This document shows, piece by piece, positions 15,849 through 24,044 of a stretch of DNA of 41,843 nt. The first letter of the stretch is position 1. Each line of letters starts with the position of its first letter. The translations under genes were made by a program, and so were the position numbers. A model generated the notes under the pieces. It was given only the letters and a program-made list of their open reading frames with translations, had not been told where the DNA came from and did no database searches. Source of the DNA: Prevotella sp. (GTDB lineage: Bacteria > Bacteroidota > Bacteroidia > Bacteroidales > Bacteroidaceae); the NCBI GenBank assembly GCA_021636625.1, contig JAJWLX010000026.1, forward strand, positions 1 through 41,843, written 5' to 3'.

Positions 15849-17069
15849 ATGAGAAAAGTTGTTATTATAGTAGGACTGCTGTATCTCGTTCTGCTGCCAC
15901 TGATGGCGGCGGAGCGAGATACGTTGGAATGCCCTGTAAGACAGGATTCATCTCTCATCAAGACCCTTTTCAATTCTTCGATGTTCAAGGGTAATACTCA
16001 GGACAGCTTGATTCGTGCCCGTCATGAGCGCACTTTCTTTCATCGTCTGGGTAAGACCTTCACCACCTTCTTCAGGGAATTCTCCAATATAGATGAAAGG
16101 TATATAGAACCGCAGCACTTCAATTATACGGTGATGTTGCAGAATACCAATACCTACGAGGAATATACCCTGTATGGCAAGGAGGGGCAGCGAATTTCCT
16201 TTGCGCCTGATCCTTCCTGGCGCCTGGGACCTTATCTGGGATGGCGATGGGTATTCCTTGGTTATACCCTCGACCTGAAGCATATCAATACCAAGGCTAA
16301 TCATAGCAGCAAGAAGGAGTTCAACCTGAGTCTGTACAGCAGTTTGCTGGGTGTGGATCTGTTCTGGCGCCAGACGGGTAATGATTATCATATTCAGCGA
16401 ATGAATCTGGGTAATCATATCAATACGGATGCTCTGAGAAAAGTATCTTTCGATGGTTTAAAGAGTAGTATTAAAGGCTTGAATCTTTACTACATCTTCA
16501 ATCATCGTAGGTTCTCATATCCAGCAGCTTACTCTCAAAGTACAAGGCAGAAGAAAAGTGCTGGCTCATGGATGGTAGGACTGGGATATACCCAGCATCA
16601 GCTGGAAGTGGATTGGGATAAGCTTTCTGCCATAGTGGATGAGCGGCTCAATCAGGACGATAAGCAGCAGTTGGAGGCTAAAATTGATAGCAGTCTGATG
16701 TTCTCGAAAGTGAAGTATAGCGATTATTCCGCTACGGTGGGATATGGCTATAACTGGGTGTTTGCCAAAAACTGGCTCTTCAATGCCTCCCTCTCCGTAG
16801 GTCTTGCCTATAATCACTCCAAATCGGGAGACCCGGAAAAGGATAAGTTTGATCTGAAGAACTTCAACTTCAAGAATTTCAATTTTGATGGTATCGGCCG
16901 TTTTGGAGTGGTATGGAACAACGACCGCTGGTATGCAGGTGCCAGTACTGTCATCCATTCGTATAATTATCACAAGGATCATTTCTCAACCAACAATTCC
17001 TTCGGTTCGCTCAATATTTATGTGGGTGTGAACTTTGGAAAGAAACGAGAATATAAAAATGTAAAATGA
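15849..17069 (+). CDS. DUF4421 family exported protein, probable outer-membrane barrel
   Basis: The 406-residue protein has a signal peptide (MRKVVIIVGLLYLVLLPLMA). Many later segments alternate polar and aromatic residues (NYTVMLQNTNTYEEYTLY, YSATVGYGYNWVFAKNWLF), as in beta-barrels. It ends in GSLNIYVGVNFGKKREYKNVK, a porin-like close. It matches what I recall of DUF4421, a Bacteroidota family of unknown function. The ATG at 15849 is chosen over 15804 because it gives a proper signal peptide. The stop overlaps the next start by four bases (ATGA), so the two are probably translationally coupled. Confidence 0.8.
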   Translation: MRKVVIIVGLLYLVLLPLMAAERDTLECPVRQDSSLIKTLFNSSMFKGNTQDSLIRARHERTFFHRLGKTFTTFFREFSNIDERYIEPQHFNYTVMLQNTNTYEEYTLYGKEGQRISFAPDPSWRLGPYLGWRWVFLGYTLDLKHINTKANHSSKKEFNLSLYSSLLGVDLFWRQTGNDYHIQRMNLGNHINTDALRKVSFDGLKSSIKGLNLYYIFNHRRFSYPAAYSQSTRQKKSAGSWMVGLGYTQHQLEVDWDKLSAIVDERLNQDDKQQLEAKIDSSLMFSKVKYSDYSATVGYGYNWVFAKNWLFNASLSVGLAYNHSKSGDPEKDKFDLKNFNFKNFNFDGIGRFGVVWNNDRWYAGASTVIHSYNYHKDHFSTNNSFGSLNIYVGVNFGKKREYKNVK

Positions 17070-17929
17070 TGAAAGTAAAGCACAATTTTTTAGTTTTTGC
17101 AGCGGCATTCCTGATGGTAATGCCTGCTTTTGCCAAGACGGGCGTGGTTTATCAGCGCCAGGATAGTCTGCGAATCGTATCCTTGCTGCAGCAGGCGAAG
17201 GCGATGAAGAAAAAGCCTGCCAACTGGATGATGTGGTTTGGAAAGCAGTTTGTGGGTATTCCTTATGTGGGTGGCACCTTGGACAGAACACAGGAAGAGC
17301 TGCTCGTGGTGAATACCAGGGAGCTGGATTGTACTACCTACGTGGAGATTGTGACCGCCCTAACGATGTGTGCCAAGCATCAGGAAACCAGTTTCGCAGC
17401 TTTCTGTAATCATCTGAAGCACGTGCGCTATATCGGCGGAGAGGTAGCGTATGTAAAACGCCAGCACTATTTCACCCTCTGGGTGGATGACAATGTAAAG
17501 GAAGGCATCGTGAAGGATATTCAGAATAATCCTCCCTTCACTGAAGTCCAGACCATCAACGTAAACTGGATGTCCACCCATCCTTCCAGTTACAAGATGC
17601 TTTTGGCTCATCCGCAGTGGAAGTCGGGTATCCGTGCTTTGGAGCAGAGCATCAACGGCAAGCGCTATCGCTATATCCCGAAAGGGGAGATTCGTAACAA
17701 CCAGCTTTTCAGAAATACCATCAAGGATGGTGACATCCTTCTGATGATAACCCGAAAGAAGGGATTGGACACCACGCATATTGGTATTGCTTCCTGGCAT
17801 AAGGATGGATTACATCTGCTCAATGCCAGCAGCATCCACAAAAAAGTGATTGATGAACCGATGACACTTTATACCTATATGCAGAAGCATCCATCTCAGA
17901 TAGGTGTCCGAGCTTGTAGGGTGTTATAA
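17066..17929 (+). CDS. DUF1460 family exported amidase-like protein
   Basis: The 287-residue protein has a signal peptide ending near PAFAK. The segment NTRELDCTTYVEIVTAL (residues about 88-104) carries the Cys expected to act as nucleophile in this NlpC/P60-related family. Histidine in LDTTHIGIASWHKDGLHLLNASS is the likely partner. DUF1460 proteins are annotated as N-acetylmuramoyl-L-alanine amidase-like, so a role in cell-wall turnover in the periplasm is likely but unproven. It overlaps the DUF4421 gene by ATGA, which suggests that the barrel and the hydrolase work together. Confidence 0.85.
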   Translation: MMKVKHNFLVFAAAFLMVMPAFAKTGVVYQRQDSLRIVSLLQQAKAMKKKPANWMMWFGKQFVGIPYVGGTLDRTQEELLVVNTRELDCTTYVEIVTALTMCAKHQETSFAAFCNHLKHVRYIGGEVAYVKRQHYFTLWVDDNVKEGIVKDIQNNPPFTEVQTINVNWMSTHPSSYKMLLAHPQWKSGIRALEQSINGKRYRYIPKGEIRNNQLFRNTIKDGDILLMITRKKGLDTTHIGIASWHKDGLHLLNASSIHKKVIDEPMTLYTYMQKHPSQIGVRACRVL

Positions 17930-17998
17930 AATTTCTGAATATGAATGCTTATGTCGGAAAAGCCGTTAAATAGGGCATTTTTCACATTTAATATTTTC

Positions 17999-18072
17999 CC
18001 TTAAGGATAGTTGTTTTTTCCCTTAAGGGAAAATATTTTTTTCCTTAAGGCTTTTTGTTTTTTCCCTTAAGA
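17999..18072. promoter_or_regulatory. Four CCTTAAG palindromes at exact 22-base spacing upstream of htpG
   Basis: CCTTAAGG occurs at 17999-18006, 18021-18028 and 18043-18050, and CCTTAAGA at 18065-18072. The start-to-start distance is exactly 22 bases each time, so all four lie on the same face of the helix. Each is preceded by a run of T. Such arrays are typical of binding sites for a multimeric activator. The nearest copy is about 65 bases before the sigma-54-like element. Confidence 0.75.
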
Positions 18073-18134
18073 CTTATTGCTTGTTCTGATGATATTGTCA
18101 GATTTATTCTGCCATTTTGTTCTTTTCTCCCTTT

Positions 18135-18151
18135 TTGGCACGTTATTTGTA
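18135..18151 (+). promoter_or_regulatory. Sigma-54-like promoter before htpG
   Basis: TTGGCACGTTATTTGTA matches the RpoN consensus TTGGCACG-N4-TTGC closely. The GG (18137-18138) and the G of the -12 dinucleotide (18149) are the required 12 bases apart, with T in place of C at 18150. Start of transcription would be near 18161, some 43 bases before the ATG. The only competing -7 box (TTATTTG) does not fit TAnnTTTG. Confidence 0.6.
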
Positions 18152-18203
18152 AAACCTATAGCAAAAACAAATAAAGTAAAACATATAAATAAACATTATA
18201 ATT

Positions 18204-20261
18204 ATGGCACAGAAAGGTAATATCGGTGTAACGACAGAGAACATTTTCCCTGTCATCAAGAAATTCTTATATTCAGATCATGACATCTTCCTCCGTGAGA
18301 TGGTTTCCAACGCTGTGGATGCTACACAGAAGTTGAAGACCCTTGCTGCCCAGGGCGACTTCAAGGGTGAGATTGGTGACACAACAGTGCGTATCTCTCT
18401 AGATGAGAAAGCTGGTACCCTGACCATCAGCGACCGTGGTATCGGTATGACTGAGGAGGAAATCGATAAATATATCAACCAGATTGCATTCTCAGGTGTA
18501 ACCGACTTCCTTGATAAGTATAAGGAGAATGCCAATGCCATCATCGGTCACTTCGGACTCGGTTTCTATTCTTCTTTCATGGTAGCCAGCAAGGTGGAAA
18601 TCATCACCAAGAGCTACAAGGAGGGTAACAAGGCTGTAAAGTGGAGCTGCGATGGTTCACCTGCTTTCGAAATCGAGGACGCTGACAAGGCTGACCGCGG
18701 TTCAGATATCGTTCTCCATATCGCTGACGACTGCAAGGAATTCCTTCAGAAAAACAAGATTGAGGAACTCCTGAACAAGTACTGCAAGTTTATGGCAGTG
18801 CCTGTAGCCTTCGGCAAGAAGACGGAGTGGAAGGACGGCAAGAACGTGGAGACTGACGAGGATAACATTATTAATAATGTGGAGCCTCTCTGGACCAAGA
18901 CTCCTAGCACTCTGAAGGATGAGGACTACAAGAAGTTCTATCACACCCTCTATCCAATGCAGGACGACCCATTGTTCTGGATTCACCTGAATGTAGATTT
19001 CCCATTCAACCTGACGGGTATTCTCTACTTCCCACGCATCAAGAACAGCATCGACATGCAGCGCAACAAGATTCAGCTGTATTGCAACCAGGTATTCGTA
19101 ACAGACCAGGTAGAGGGCATCGTTCCTGAGTTCCTGACCCTGTTGCATGGTGTTATCGACTCACCGGATATCCCATTGAACGTGAGCCGAAGCTACTTGC
19201 AGAGCGACAGCAACGTGAAGAAGATTTCTACCTATATCACCAAGAAGGTGGCAGATCGTCTGAGTTCTATCTTCAAAGAGAACCGCAAGGAATTCGAGGA
19301 GAAGTGGGATGATCTCAAGCTCTTCATCAACTATGGTATGCTTTCACAGGAAGACTTCTACGAGCGCGCCAAGGATTTCGCGCTTCTGAAGGATGTTGAG
19401 GGCAAATACTTCACTTACGAGGAGTACAAGACTCTGATCAAGGACAACCAGACTGATAAGGATGGCAATCTGGTATATCTCTATGCCAACAACAAGGAGG
19501 AGCAGTACTCTTACATCGAGGCTGCCAAGCAGAAGGGTTACTCTGTGCTCCTGATGGAAGGTCAGCTCGATACACCTATGGTAAATATGTTGGAGCAAAA
19601 GTTGGAGAAAAGCCGCTTTACCCGTGTGGATGCGGATATCATCGACCGACTCATTGTGAAGGAAGATGCCAAGAAGACAGATTTGACAAAGGATCAGTCT
19701 GACAATTTGACAGAGGTGTTCCGTTCTCAGATGCCTAAGCTCGACAAGGCAGAGTTCTTCGTGGAGATTCAGGCTTTGGGTGAGCAGAACCAACCTGTGC
19801 TCATTACTCAGAACGAGTATATGCGCCGTATGAAGGCAATGAGCCAGTTCCAGGCAGGTATGAACTTCTATGGTCAGATGCCAGACAGCTATAACATCGT
19901 ATTGAACTCAGACCATGCATTGGTGAAGAAGGTATTGGAGGATGCTGAGGCTAATACCGCCGAAAGCCTGAAGCCAATCCTTGCTGAGATCAAGGGACAG
20001 GAAGCTCGTCTTGCAGTGCTTCATCAGGAGCAGGGCAAGAAGAAGCCAGAAGAGATTACCCAGGAGGAGAAGGATGATGTTCACAACACAGAGAAAGCCA
20101 TCAGCGATGAGAAGGCTAAGCGCAACGATATCATCTCTGGTTATGCCAAGAACAACAACATCGTTCATCAGCTCATCGACCTCGCCCTGTTGCAGAATGG
20201 TATGCTGAAGGGCGCTTCTCTCGATGCCTTCCTGAAGAGAAGTGTGGATATGATCAAGTAA
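18204..20261 (+). CDS. htpG: Molecular chaperone HtpG (Hsp90)
   Basis: The 685-residue protein is the bacterial Hsp90, an ATP-driven dimeric chaperone in the cytoplasm. The GHKL ATPase domain shows Glu32 and Asn36 in REMVSNAVDA, DRGIGMTEEEI near residue 80 and GHFGLGFYSSFMVA near 116. The middle domain has YFPRIKNS and LNVSRSYLQSD. A charged stretch near 615-650 (KKKPEEITQEEKDD) is longer than in E. coli HtpG (624 residues) and is common in Bacteroidota. It stands alone, with a striking upstream regulatory array and a hairpin terminator after it. Confidence 0.97.
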   Translation: MAQKGNIGVTTENIFPVIKKFLYSDHDIFLREMVSNAVDATQKLKTLAAQGDFKGEIGDTTVRISLDEKAGTLTISDRGIGMTEEEIDKYINQIAFSGVTDFLDKYKENANAIIGHFGLGFYSSFMVASKVEIITKSYKEGNKAVKWSCDGSPAFEIEDADKADRGSDIVLHIADDCKEFLQKNKIEELLNKYCKFMAVPVAFGKKTEWKDGKNVETDEDNIINNVEPLWTKTPSTLKDEDYKKFYHTLYPMQDDPLFWIHLNVDFPFNLTGILYFPRIKNSIDMQRNKIQLYCNQVFVTDQVEGIVPEFLTLLHGVIDSPDIPLNVSRSYLQSDSNVKKISTYITKKVADRLSSIFKENRKEFEEKWDDLKLFINYGMLSQEDFYERAKDFALLKDVEGKYFTYEEYKTLIKDNQTDKDGNLVYLYANNKEEQYSYIEAAKQKGYSVLLMEGQLDTPMVNMLEQKLEKSRFTRVDADIIDRLIVKEDAKKTDLTKDQSDNLTEVFRSQMPKLDKAEFFVEIQALGEQNQPVLITQNEYMRRMKAMSQFQAGMNFYGQMPDSYNIVLNSDHALVKKVLEDAEANTAESLKPILAEIKGQEARLAVLHQEQGKKKPEEITQEEKDDVHNTEKAISDEKAKRNDIISGYAKNNNIVHQLIDLALLQNGMLKGASLDAFLKRSVDMIK

Positions 20262-20296
20262 TTGTTGCTTTATAAAAAGTATATTACTTTACGAGA

Positions 20297-20315
20297 TGTA
20301 ACATCGAATGTTACA
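20297..20315. repeat. TGTAACAT inverted repeat after htpG
   Basis: TGTAACAT (20297-20304) and ATGTTACA (20308-20315) are perfect inverted copies around CGA. This resembles a dimer-binding site, but it lies 35 bases after the htpG stop codon. It could be a site for the sigma-factor gene downstream or simply a small hairpin. Confidence 0.55.
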
Positions 20316-20330
20316 AATTGTTTCTAGATA

Positions 20331-20371
20331 TGTGCTAAATGTTTAAAAACAGACATTTAGCACATTTTTTT
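20331..20371 (+). terminator. Terminator of htpG
   Basis: TGTGCTAAATGT (20331-20342) pairs perfectly with ACATTTAGCACA (20353-20364), with a 10-base loop and a run of seven T after the stem. It is a textbook intrinsic terminator. Confidence 0.9.
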
Positions 20372-20381
20372 GTTTCTTTTC

Positions 20382-20413
20382 TTTGGTGATATTATCTGTT
20401 TTTTGTACCTTTG
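20382..20413 (+). promoter_or_regulatory. Promoter of the ECF sigma factor gene
   Basis: TTTG (20382-20385) and TACCTTTG (20406-20413) are 20 bases apart, a full match to the housekeeping Bacteroidota promoter. The sigma gene starts 53 bases later, so it appears to be transcribed by the primary sigma factor rather than by itself. Confidence 0.75.
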
Positions 20414-20466
20414 CACTACTTGATCGAAGAAACAAATAAACTATAAACAGATAAAACCCTCCTGAT

Positions 20467-21012
20467 ATGAAACAAAATGTTGAATCAGAACAGGATGTTG
20501 CATCTAAAAAATGCATCATTGCTGATTATTACACAAATCATTATGACGAACTCAAGAAGTTTGTGATATCTCGTCTGCAAGTTGTGGATGAGGCTGAGGA
20601 TATTGTGCAGGATATCTTTGTTCGACTTCTGCAGTCGGATCAGATGATATCACCGGTAACTCTGCCTTGTCTGGTCTATACGATGGCAAGGAACAAGATT
20701 GTCGATTATTGGCGTTGCAGACAGCAACATGAGAAGTATGAGCATTTTATTAGGAAAGGCAGTTGGATAAATAGTTCTTCTGAAGGGGTGGAGTCTATCT
20801 TTTCGGCCCGTGAAGTGAATGAGATTCTGGAGCGAGGGATTGCTCAGCTTACAGAGAGTCAGCGTTCGGTATATCGTCTGAATCTCTACGAAGATATGCC
20901 GGTTCGTCAGATTGCGGTAGTACTCAATCTGAAATATAAACAAGCAGAAAAGAAACTGGGTGTTGCCCGCAAGAAGGTTCGTGGTTTTGTTGAGAAGGCT
21001 TTGGCAGGATGA
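20467..21012 (+). CDS. ECF-type RNA polymerase sigma factor
   Basis: The 181-residue protein contains sigma region 2 (DEAEDIVQDIFVRLLQ near residue 40, followed by YTMARNKIVDYWR) and region 4 (LTESQRSVYRLNLYEDMPVRQIA, near residue 136). It lacks region 3, as expected of group 4 sigma factors, which direct polymerase to stress or envelope regulons. No anti-sigma gene, FecR or TonB receptor is next to it, so how its activity is controlled cannot be read from the window. It stands alone between terminators. Confidence 0.9.
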   Translation: MKQNVESEQDVASKKCIIADYYTNHYDELKKFVISRLQVVDEAEDIVQDIFVRLLQSDQMISPVTLPCLVYTMARNKIVDYWRCRQQHEKYEHFIRKGSWINSSSEGVESIFSAREVNEILERGIAQLTESQRSVYRLNLYEDMPVRQIAVVLNLKYKQAEKKLGVARKKVRGFVEKALAG

Positions 21013-21044
21013 GGTCCCTTGGCTAGAGGTTTTATCACGAAAAT

Positions 21045-21078
21045 AAGGCTGCATTCCCTTTGACAGGAGTGCAGCCTT
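21045..21078. terminator. Bidirectional hairpin terminator between the sigma factor and lipoprotein genes
   Basis: AAGGCTGCATTCC (21045-21057) pairs with GGAGTGCAGCCTT (21066-21078) with one G-U pair. GTTTTTAT follows on the plus strand and ATTTT on the minus strand. It serves the two convergent genes. Confidence 0.82.
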
Positions 21079-21145
21079 GTTTTTATGTTTGTCTAATTTT
21101 ACAATCTAAACTTAAATTCTTGATTTTAGTTTTTTTGAAATAGAA

Positions 21146-21529
21146 TCAGTTCTCTTTGAAAGCGATGATTCGTGTCAAAGCTTTGTCAAGATAGAAAGTC
21201 TGGGTGAGTTCTTCTTTCTTGCCATCATGAGTAGTCAACTGGTAGGTGGCTCTCAGATACATTAAGGTGTCTGGGAAGGTGCCATCGTTATAGTCGATGT
21301 TCTTTTTCATATATGGCAACTGGTTCATCTCCTGACGCATAGATTTTACTCTGTTAAAGTCAATCATGGCTGTAGGAGTGAGTTGGCTGAAGCGTTTAAA
21401 GCTACAATCTTCGTTTTCCAGGTTTTCATTGAGGAAATCCTTGACGAGTGATTGAGCCTTGTGCTGGTCGCCACAGGAAGTGAGAACCAGCGCCAAGCCT
21501 AATGTCAATACGAATAGTATCTTCTTCAT
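21146..21529 (-). CDS. Small lipoprotein, unrecognised
   Basis: The 127-residue protein starts with a lipoprotein signal (MKKILFVLTLGLALVLTSC), with the lipid-modified Cys at residue 19. The mature part opens with a helix (QHKAQSLVKDFLNENL) and ends in likely beta-strands (LRATYQLTTHDGKKEEL, TQTFYLDKALTRIIAF), an arrangement seen in small periplasmic helper domains. No family is recognised. Its start lies only 38 bases after the pepD stop codon on the same strand, so the two are probably co-transcribed. Confidence 0.82.
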   Translation of the reverse strand: MKKILFVLTLGLALVLTSCGDQHKAQSLVKDFLNENLENEDCSFKRFSQLTPTAMIDFNRVKSMRQEMNQLPYMKKNIDYNDGTFPDTLMYLRATYQLTTHDGKKEELTQTFYLDKALTRIIAFKEN

Positions 21530-21567
21530 GATTTCATATCCTTTGTTAGGAATTCACTCAGTTCTTC

Positions 21568-23025
21568 TTACTTCACGCTGCGGAGGATATCCAGCAGGTG
21601 ATCCCATACCATCTGAACGGTAGGTATCAGAAGTGCTTCCTCTGGTGTGTGAACATTGCGAAGGGTAGGACCGAAGCTTACCATATCGAGGTCTGGATAA
21701 CGCTCTGAGAAGAGACCGCACTCCAGACCGGCATGGATACCCTTTACCAATGGCTCCTTGCCGAAGAGTTTCTCGTAACTCTTCACGGTAATGTCGGTCA
21801 GCTTGCTGTTGGCACGCATCTTCCATGCAGGATACTTGCCTCCAACGTTTACTTCGGCACCTGCCAGAAGGAAGGCTGCCTTCACGGTGTTGGTCATGTT
21901 GTCCAGGTTGCTCATCACATTGCTGCGCTGAGAAGCCACGATGTTGATGCTATTCTCGTCGGTCATCACGCTGGCAACATTGCTGGATGTCTCTACCATC
22001 TCGGCAAGTGCCTCGTCCTGACAGGTGGTGAGTGGACCATTATTTACAGCCTGTAAAGCCATGATGAACTTATCGGCTACGGCCTTCTCGATAACAGGAG
22101 CTGCATCGGCAGAACCCATGTTGAAAAGCATAGACTGCTCAGTCACGTGGAACTCATCTTCTACCTCAGATGCGAAGATATTCCAGTCTGCACGTACCTG
22201 CTCCTTTGCCTCATTCTTGACAGCAAAGACAATCTTGCCATCACGAGGGATGGCGTTATGCATCTTGCCGCTGTTGAAGCTTACCAGACGAAGGGCACCA
22301 TTGAGTTTCTCGTTCTCCAGGAAGAGGAAGCGGGCAAGTACCTTGATGGCATTGGCGCGCTTCTTGTTGATGTCATCACCAGAGTGACCGCCGTTGAGAC
22401 CTTTCAGGGATGCCTCCATGAAGAAGTAGCCTGCTGGAGCCTCTTCGCGGGTGAAGTGGAAGGTAGCCTTGGTAGTCTGGCCGCCTGCGCAGGATACGAA
22501 AATCTGACCCTCATCCTCTGAGTCAAGGTTGATGAGCATCTTGCCGGTCATGAAACCAGCCTTCATACCTACAGCACCTGTCAAGCCGGTTTCCTCGTCA
22601 CGGGTGAAGACGCACTCGATAGGACCATGCTCGATGTCGTTGGCGGCGAGGATGGCAAGCTCGATGGCACATCCGATACCATCGTCAGCACCTAGGGTAG
22701 TACCTTTTGCCTTCAACCATTCACCATCTACGTAGGTCTGGATGGCATCCTTGTGGAAGTCGAACTCTACGTCCACCAGTTTGTCGCATACCATATCCAT
22801 ATGACTCTGAAGGATGATGGTGTCAGCGTTCTCATATCCTGGGGTGGCAGCCTTGCGAATCAATACGTTGCCAGTCTCATCAACTACAGTCTCAAGGTTA
22901 TGGCTCTTGCCAAATTCCTTCAAGAACTCAATCATGTTCTCCTCGTGCTTGGAAGGACGAGGTATCTCGTTGATTTTAGCGAACTGCTCGAACACAAGAG
23001 CAGGTTTTAATTCATTTTTTTCCAT
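21568..23025 (-). CDS. pepD: Aminoacyl-histidine dipeptidase PepD (M20C)
   Basis: The 485-residue metallopeptidase cleaves Xaa-His and other dipeptides in the cytoplasm. Zinc-ligand motifs are in order: His75 in LQSHMDMVCD, Asp114 in GADDGIG, the catalytic-site pair Glu144-Glu145 in DEETG and Asp173 in LINLDSEDEG. The lid domain contains the GGHSGDDI motif. Length matches the family (480-490). No TAnnTTTG box was seen in the upstream gap. A small lipoprotein follows. Confidence 0.95.
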   Translation of the reverse strand: MEKNELKPALVFEQFAKINEIPRPSKHEENMIEFLKEFGKSHNLETVVDETGNVLIRKAATPGYENADTIILQSHMDMVCDKLVDVEFDFHKDAIQTYVDGEWLKAKGTTLGADDGIGCAIELAILAANDIEHGPIECVFTRDEETGLTGAVGMKAGFMTGKMLINLDSEDEGQIFVSCAGGQTTKATFHFTREEAPAGYFFMEASLKGLNGGHSGDDINKKRANAIKVLARFLFLENEKLNGALRLVSFNSGKMHNAIPRDGKIVFAVKNEAKEQVRADWNIFASEVEDEFHVTEQSMLFNMGSADAAPVIEKAVADKFIMALQAVNNGPLTTCQDEALAEMVETSSNVASVMTDENSINIVASQRSNVMSNLDNMTNTVKAAFLLAGAEVNVGGKYPAWKMRANSKLTDITVKSYEKLFGKEPLVKGIHAGLECGLFSERYPDLDMVSFGPTLRNVHTPEEALLIPTVQMVWDHLLDILRSVK

Positions 23026-23104
23026 TGATAATGTTATTTTGTATGTATTATTCTCTTATTTTGTTATTTTTGCATCAAGAAAGTCATTTATTTATGAGAT
23101 TTCT

Positions 23105-23135
23105 TTTGCTTTTTGCCCGAAAAATCGTACCTTTG
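23105..23135 (+). promoter_or_regulatory. Promoter of the small membrane protein/OmpH/nth cluster
   Basis: TTTG (23105-23108) and TACCTTTG (23128-23135) are 19 bases apart. A short hairpin (AGTGC/GCACT, 23145-23159) follows in the leader. The first start codon is at 23175. Confidence 0.75.
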
Positions 23136-23174
23136 CAACGTGAAGTGCACTAAGGCACTGCAAAGGTAATAAAA

Positions 23175-23369
23175 ATGATAAAATTAATGTTATTAAGCGT
23201 GTTAATAATTGCTATCTGCATGGCATTATTTTGCGTAAAGTTGATTTTTAAGAAGAACGGCAAGTTCTCTTCCCAGCATGTGCACGACAATCCGGGCTTG
23301 CGCAAGCAGGGCATTCATTGTGTGGTGGATCAGGACCGTGAGGCAAGAGAAGCCAACAAGGCTTATTAG
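23175..23369 (+). CDS. Small membrane-anchored protein, 64 residues
   Basis: Residues 1-25 form one hydrophobic helix (MIKLMLLSVLIIAICMALF). The short polar part has the pattern HVHDNPGLRKQGIHCVVDQD, with conserved-looking His and Cys residues. I recall similar small proteins, annotated only as hypothetical or secreted, beside ompH-like genes in Bacteroidota, but no function is known to me. It has its own strong promoter and lies 19 bases before the OmpH-like gene. The single Cys near residue 49 is not a lipobox. Confidence 0.75.
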   Translation: MIKLMLLSVLIIAICMALFCVKLIFKKNGKFSSQHVHDNPGLRKQGIHCVVDQDREAREANKAY

Positions 23370-23388
23370 AAAATAGTAATAATATAAT

Positions 23389-24015
23389 ATGATAGAAAAA
23401 ATGAGAAAGAACATTTTGGGTTCAGTGGCAATCGCAGCAGTTGCTGCCCTGTCATTGGCATCATGCAACAAATCTCAGCCTCAGGTAGAGGCTAAGTCAG
23501 AGAGCAAGGCTCCTGCTGAATTGAAAATTGCTTATGTAGAGGTAGACTCTATCATGACTCAGTATACCTTTGCTAAGGAGTATTCCTCTATCTTGGAGAA
23601 GAAGGGCCAGAACATTCAGGCTACCATTGCGCAGAAGGGTCAGCAGCTTCAGGCTGCAGCAGCCAACTTCCAGCAGAAGATTCAGCAGAATGCTTACACC
23701 CGTGAGCAGGCTGAGGCTATCCAGGCTGGTTTGCAGAAGCAGAACAATGATCTTCAGGGATTGCAGCAGCGTTTGAGCAATGAGTTTGCTGCTGAGCAGA
23801 ACAAGTACAACAAGGCTCTCCACGACAGCATTGCTAACTATCTGGCTCAATATAACAAGGACAAGAAGTATAGCATCATCTTCTCTAAGAGTGGTGACAA
23901 TCTGCTTTATGCTGATAAGGCATACGATATTACCAGTGAGGTTATCACTGGCTTGAACAAGGCTTACAAGGGCAAGTTGAAGGGTGCAGAGGAAACTTCT
24001 GCCAAGAAGAAGTAA
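23389..24015 (+). CDS. OmpH/Skp-family periplasmic chaperone, lipoprotein form
   Basis: The 208-residue protein has a signal peptide with lipobox LASC (Cys26 counted from the first ATG). It then reads KIAYVEVDSIMTQYTFAKE, the strand that opens the Skp/OmpH fold. Residues about 65-150 form a Gln/Ala-rich coiled coil (the tentacles), and KKYSIIFSKSGDNLLYADKAYDIT closes the body domain. Skp-type proteins keep outer-membrane proteins soluble in the periplasm. A second ATG at 23401 would give a shorter signal peptide and is equally plausible. nth follows 29 bases later. Confidence 0.9.
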   Translation: MIEKMRKNILGSVAIAAVAALSLASCNKSQPQVEAKSESKAPAELKIAYVEVDSIMTQYTFAKEYSSILEKKGQNIQATIAQKGQQLQAAAANFQQKIQQNAYTREQAEAIQAGLQKQNNDLQGLQQRLSNEFAAEQNKYNKALHDSIANYLAQYNKDKKYSIIFSKSGDNLLYADKAYDITSEVITGLNKAYKGKLKGAEETSAKKK

Positions 24016-24044
24016 TATTCCGGAAAATATAAACGTATTGAAAT

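Noticed and set aside
18143..18150. Ordinary TAnnTTTG promoter for htpG
   Set aside because: GTTATTTG lacks the TA at the correct distance, whereas TTGGCAC with correct spacing to TTG fits a sigma-54 promoter better.
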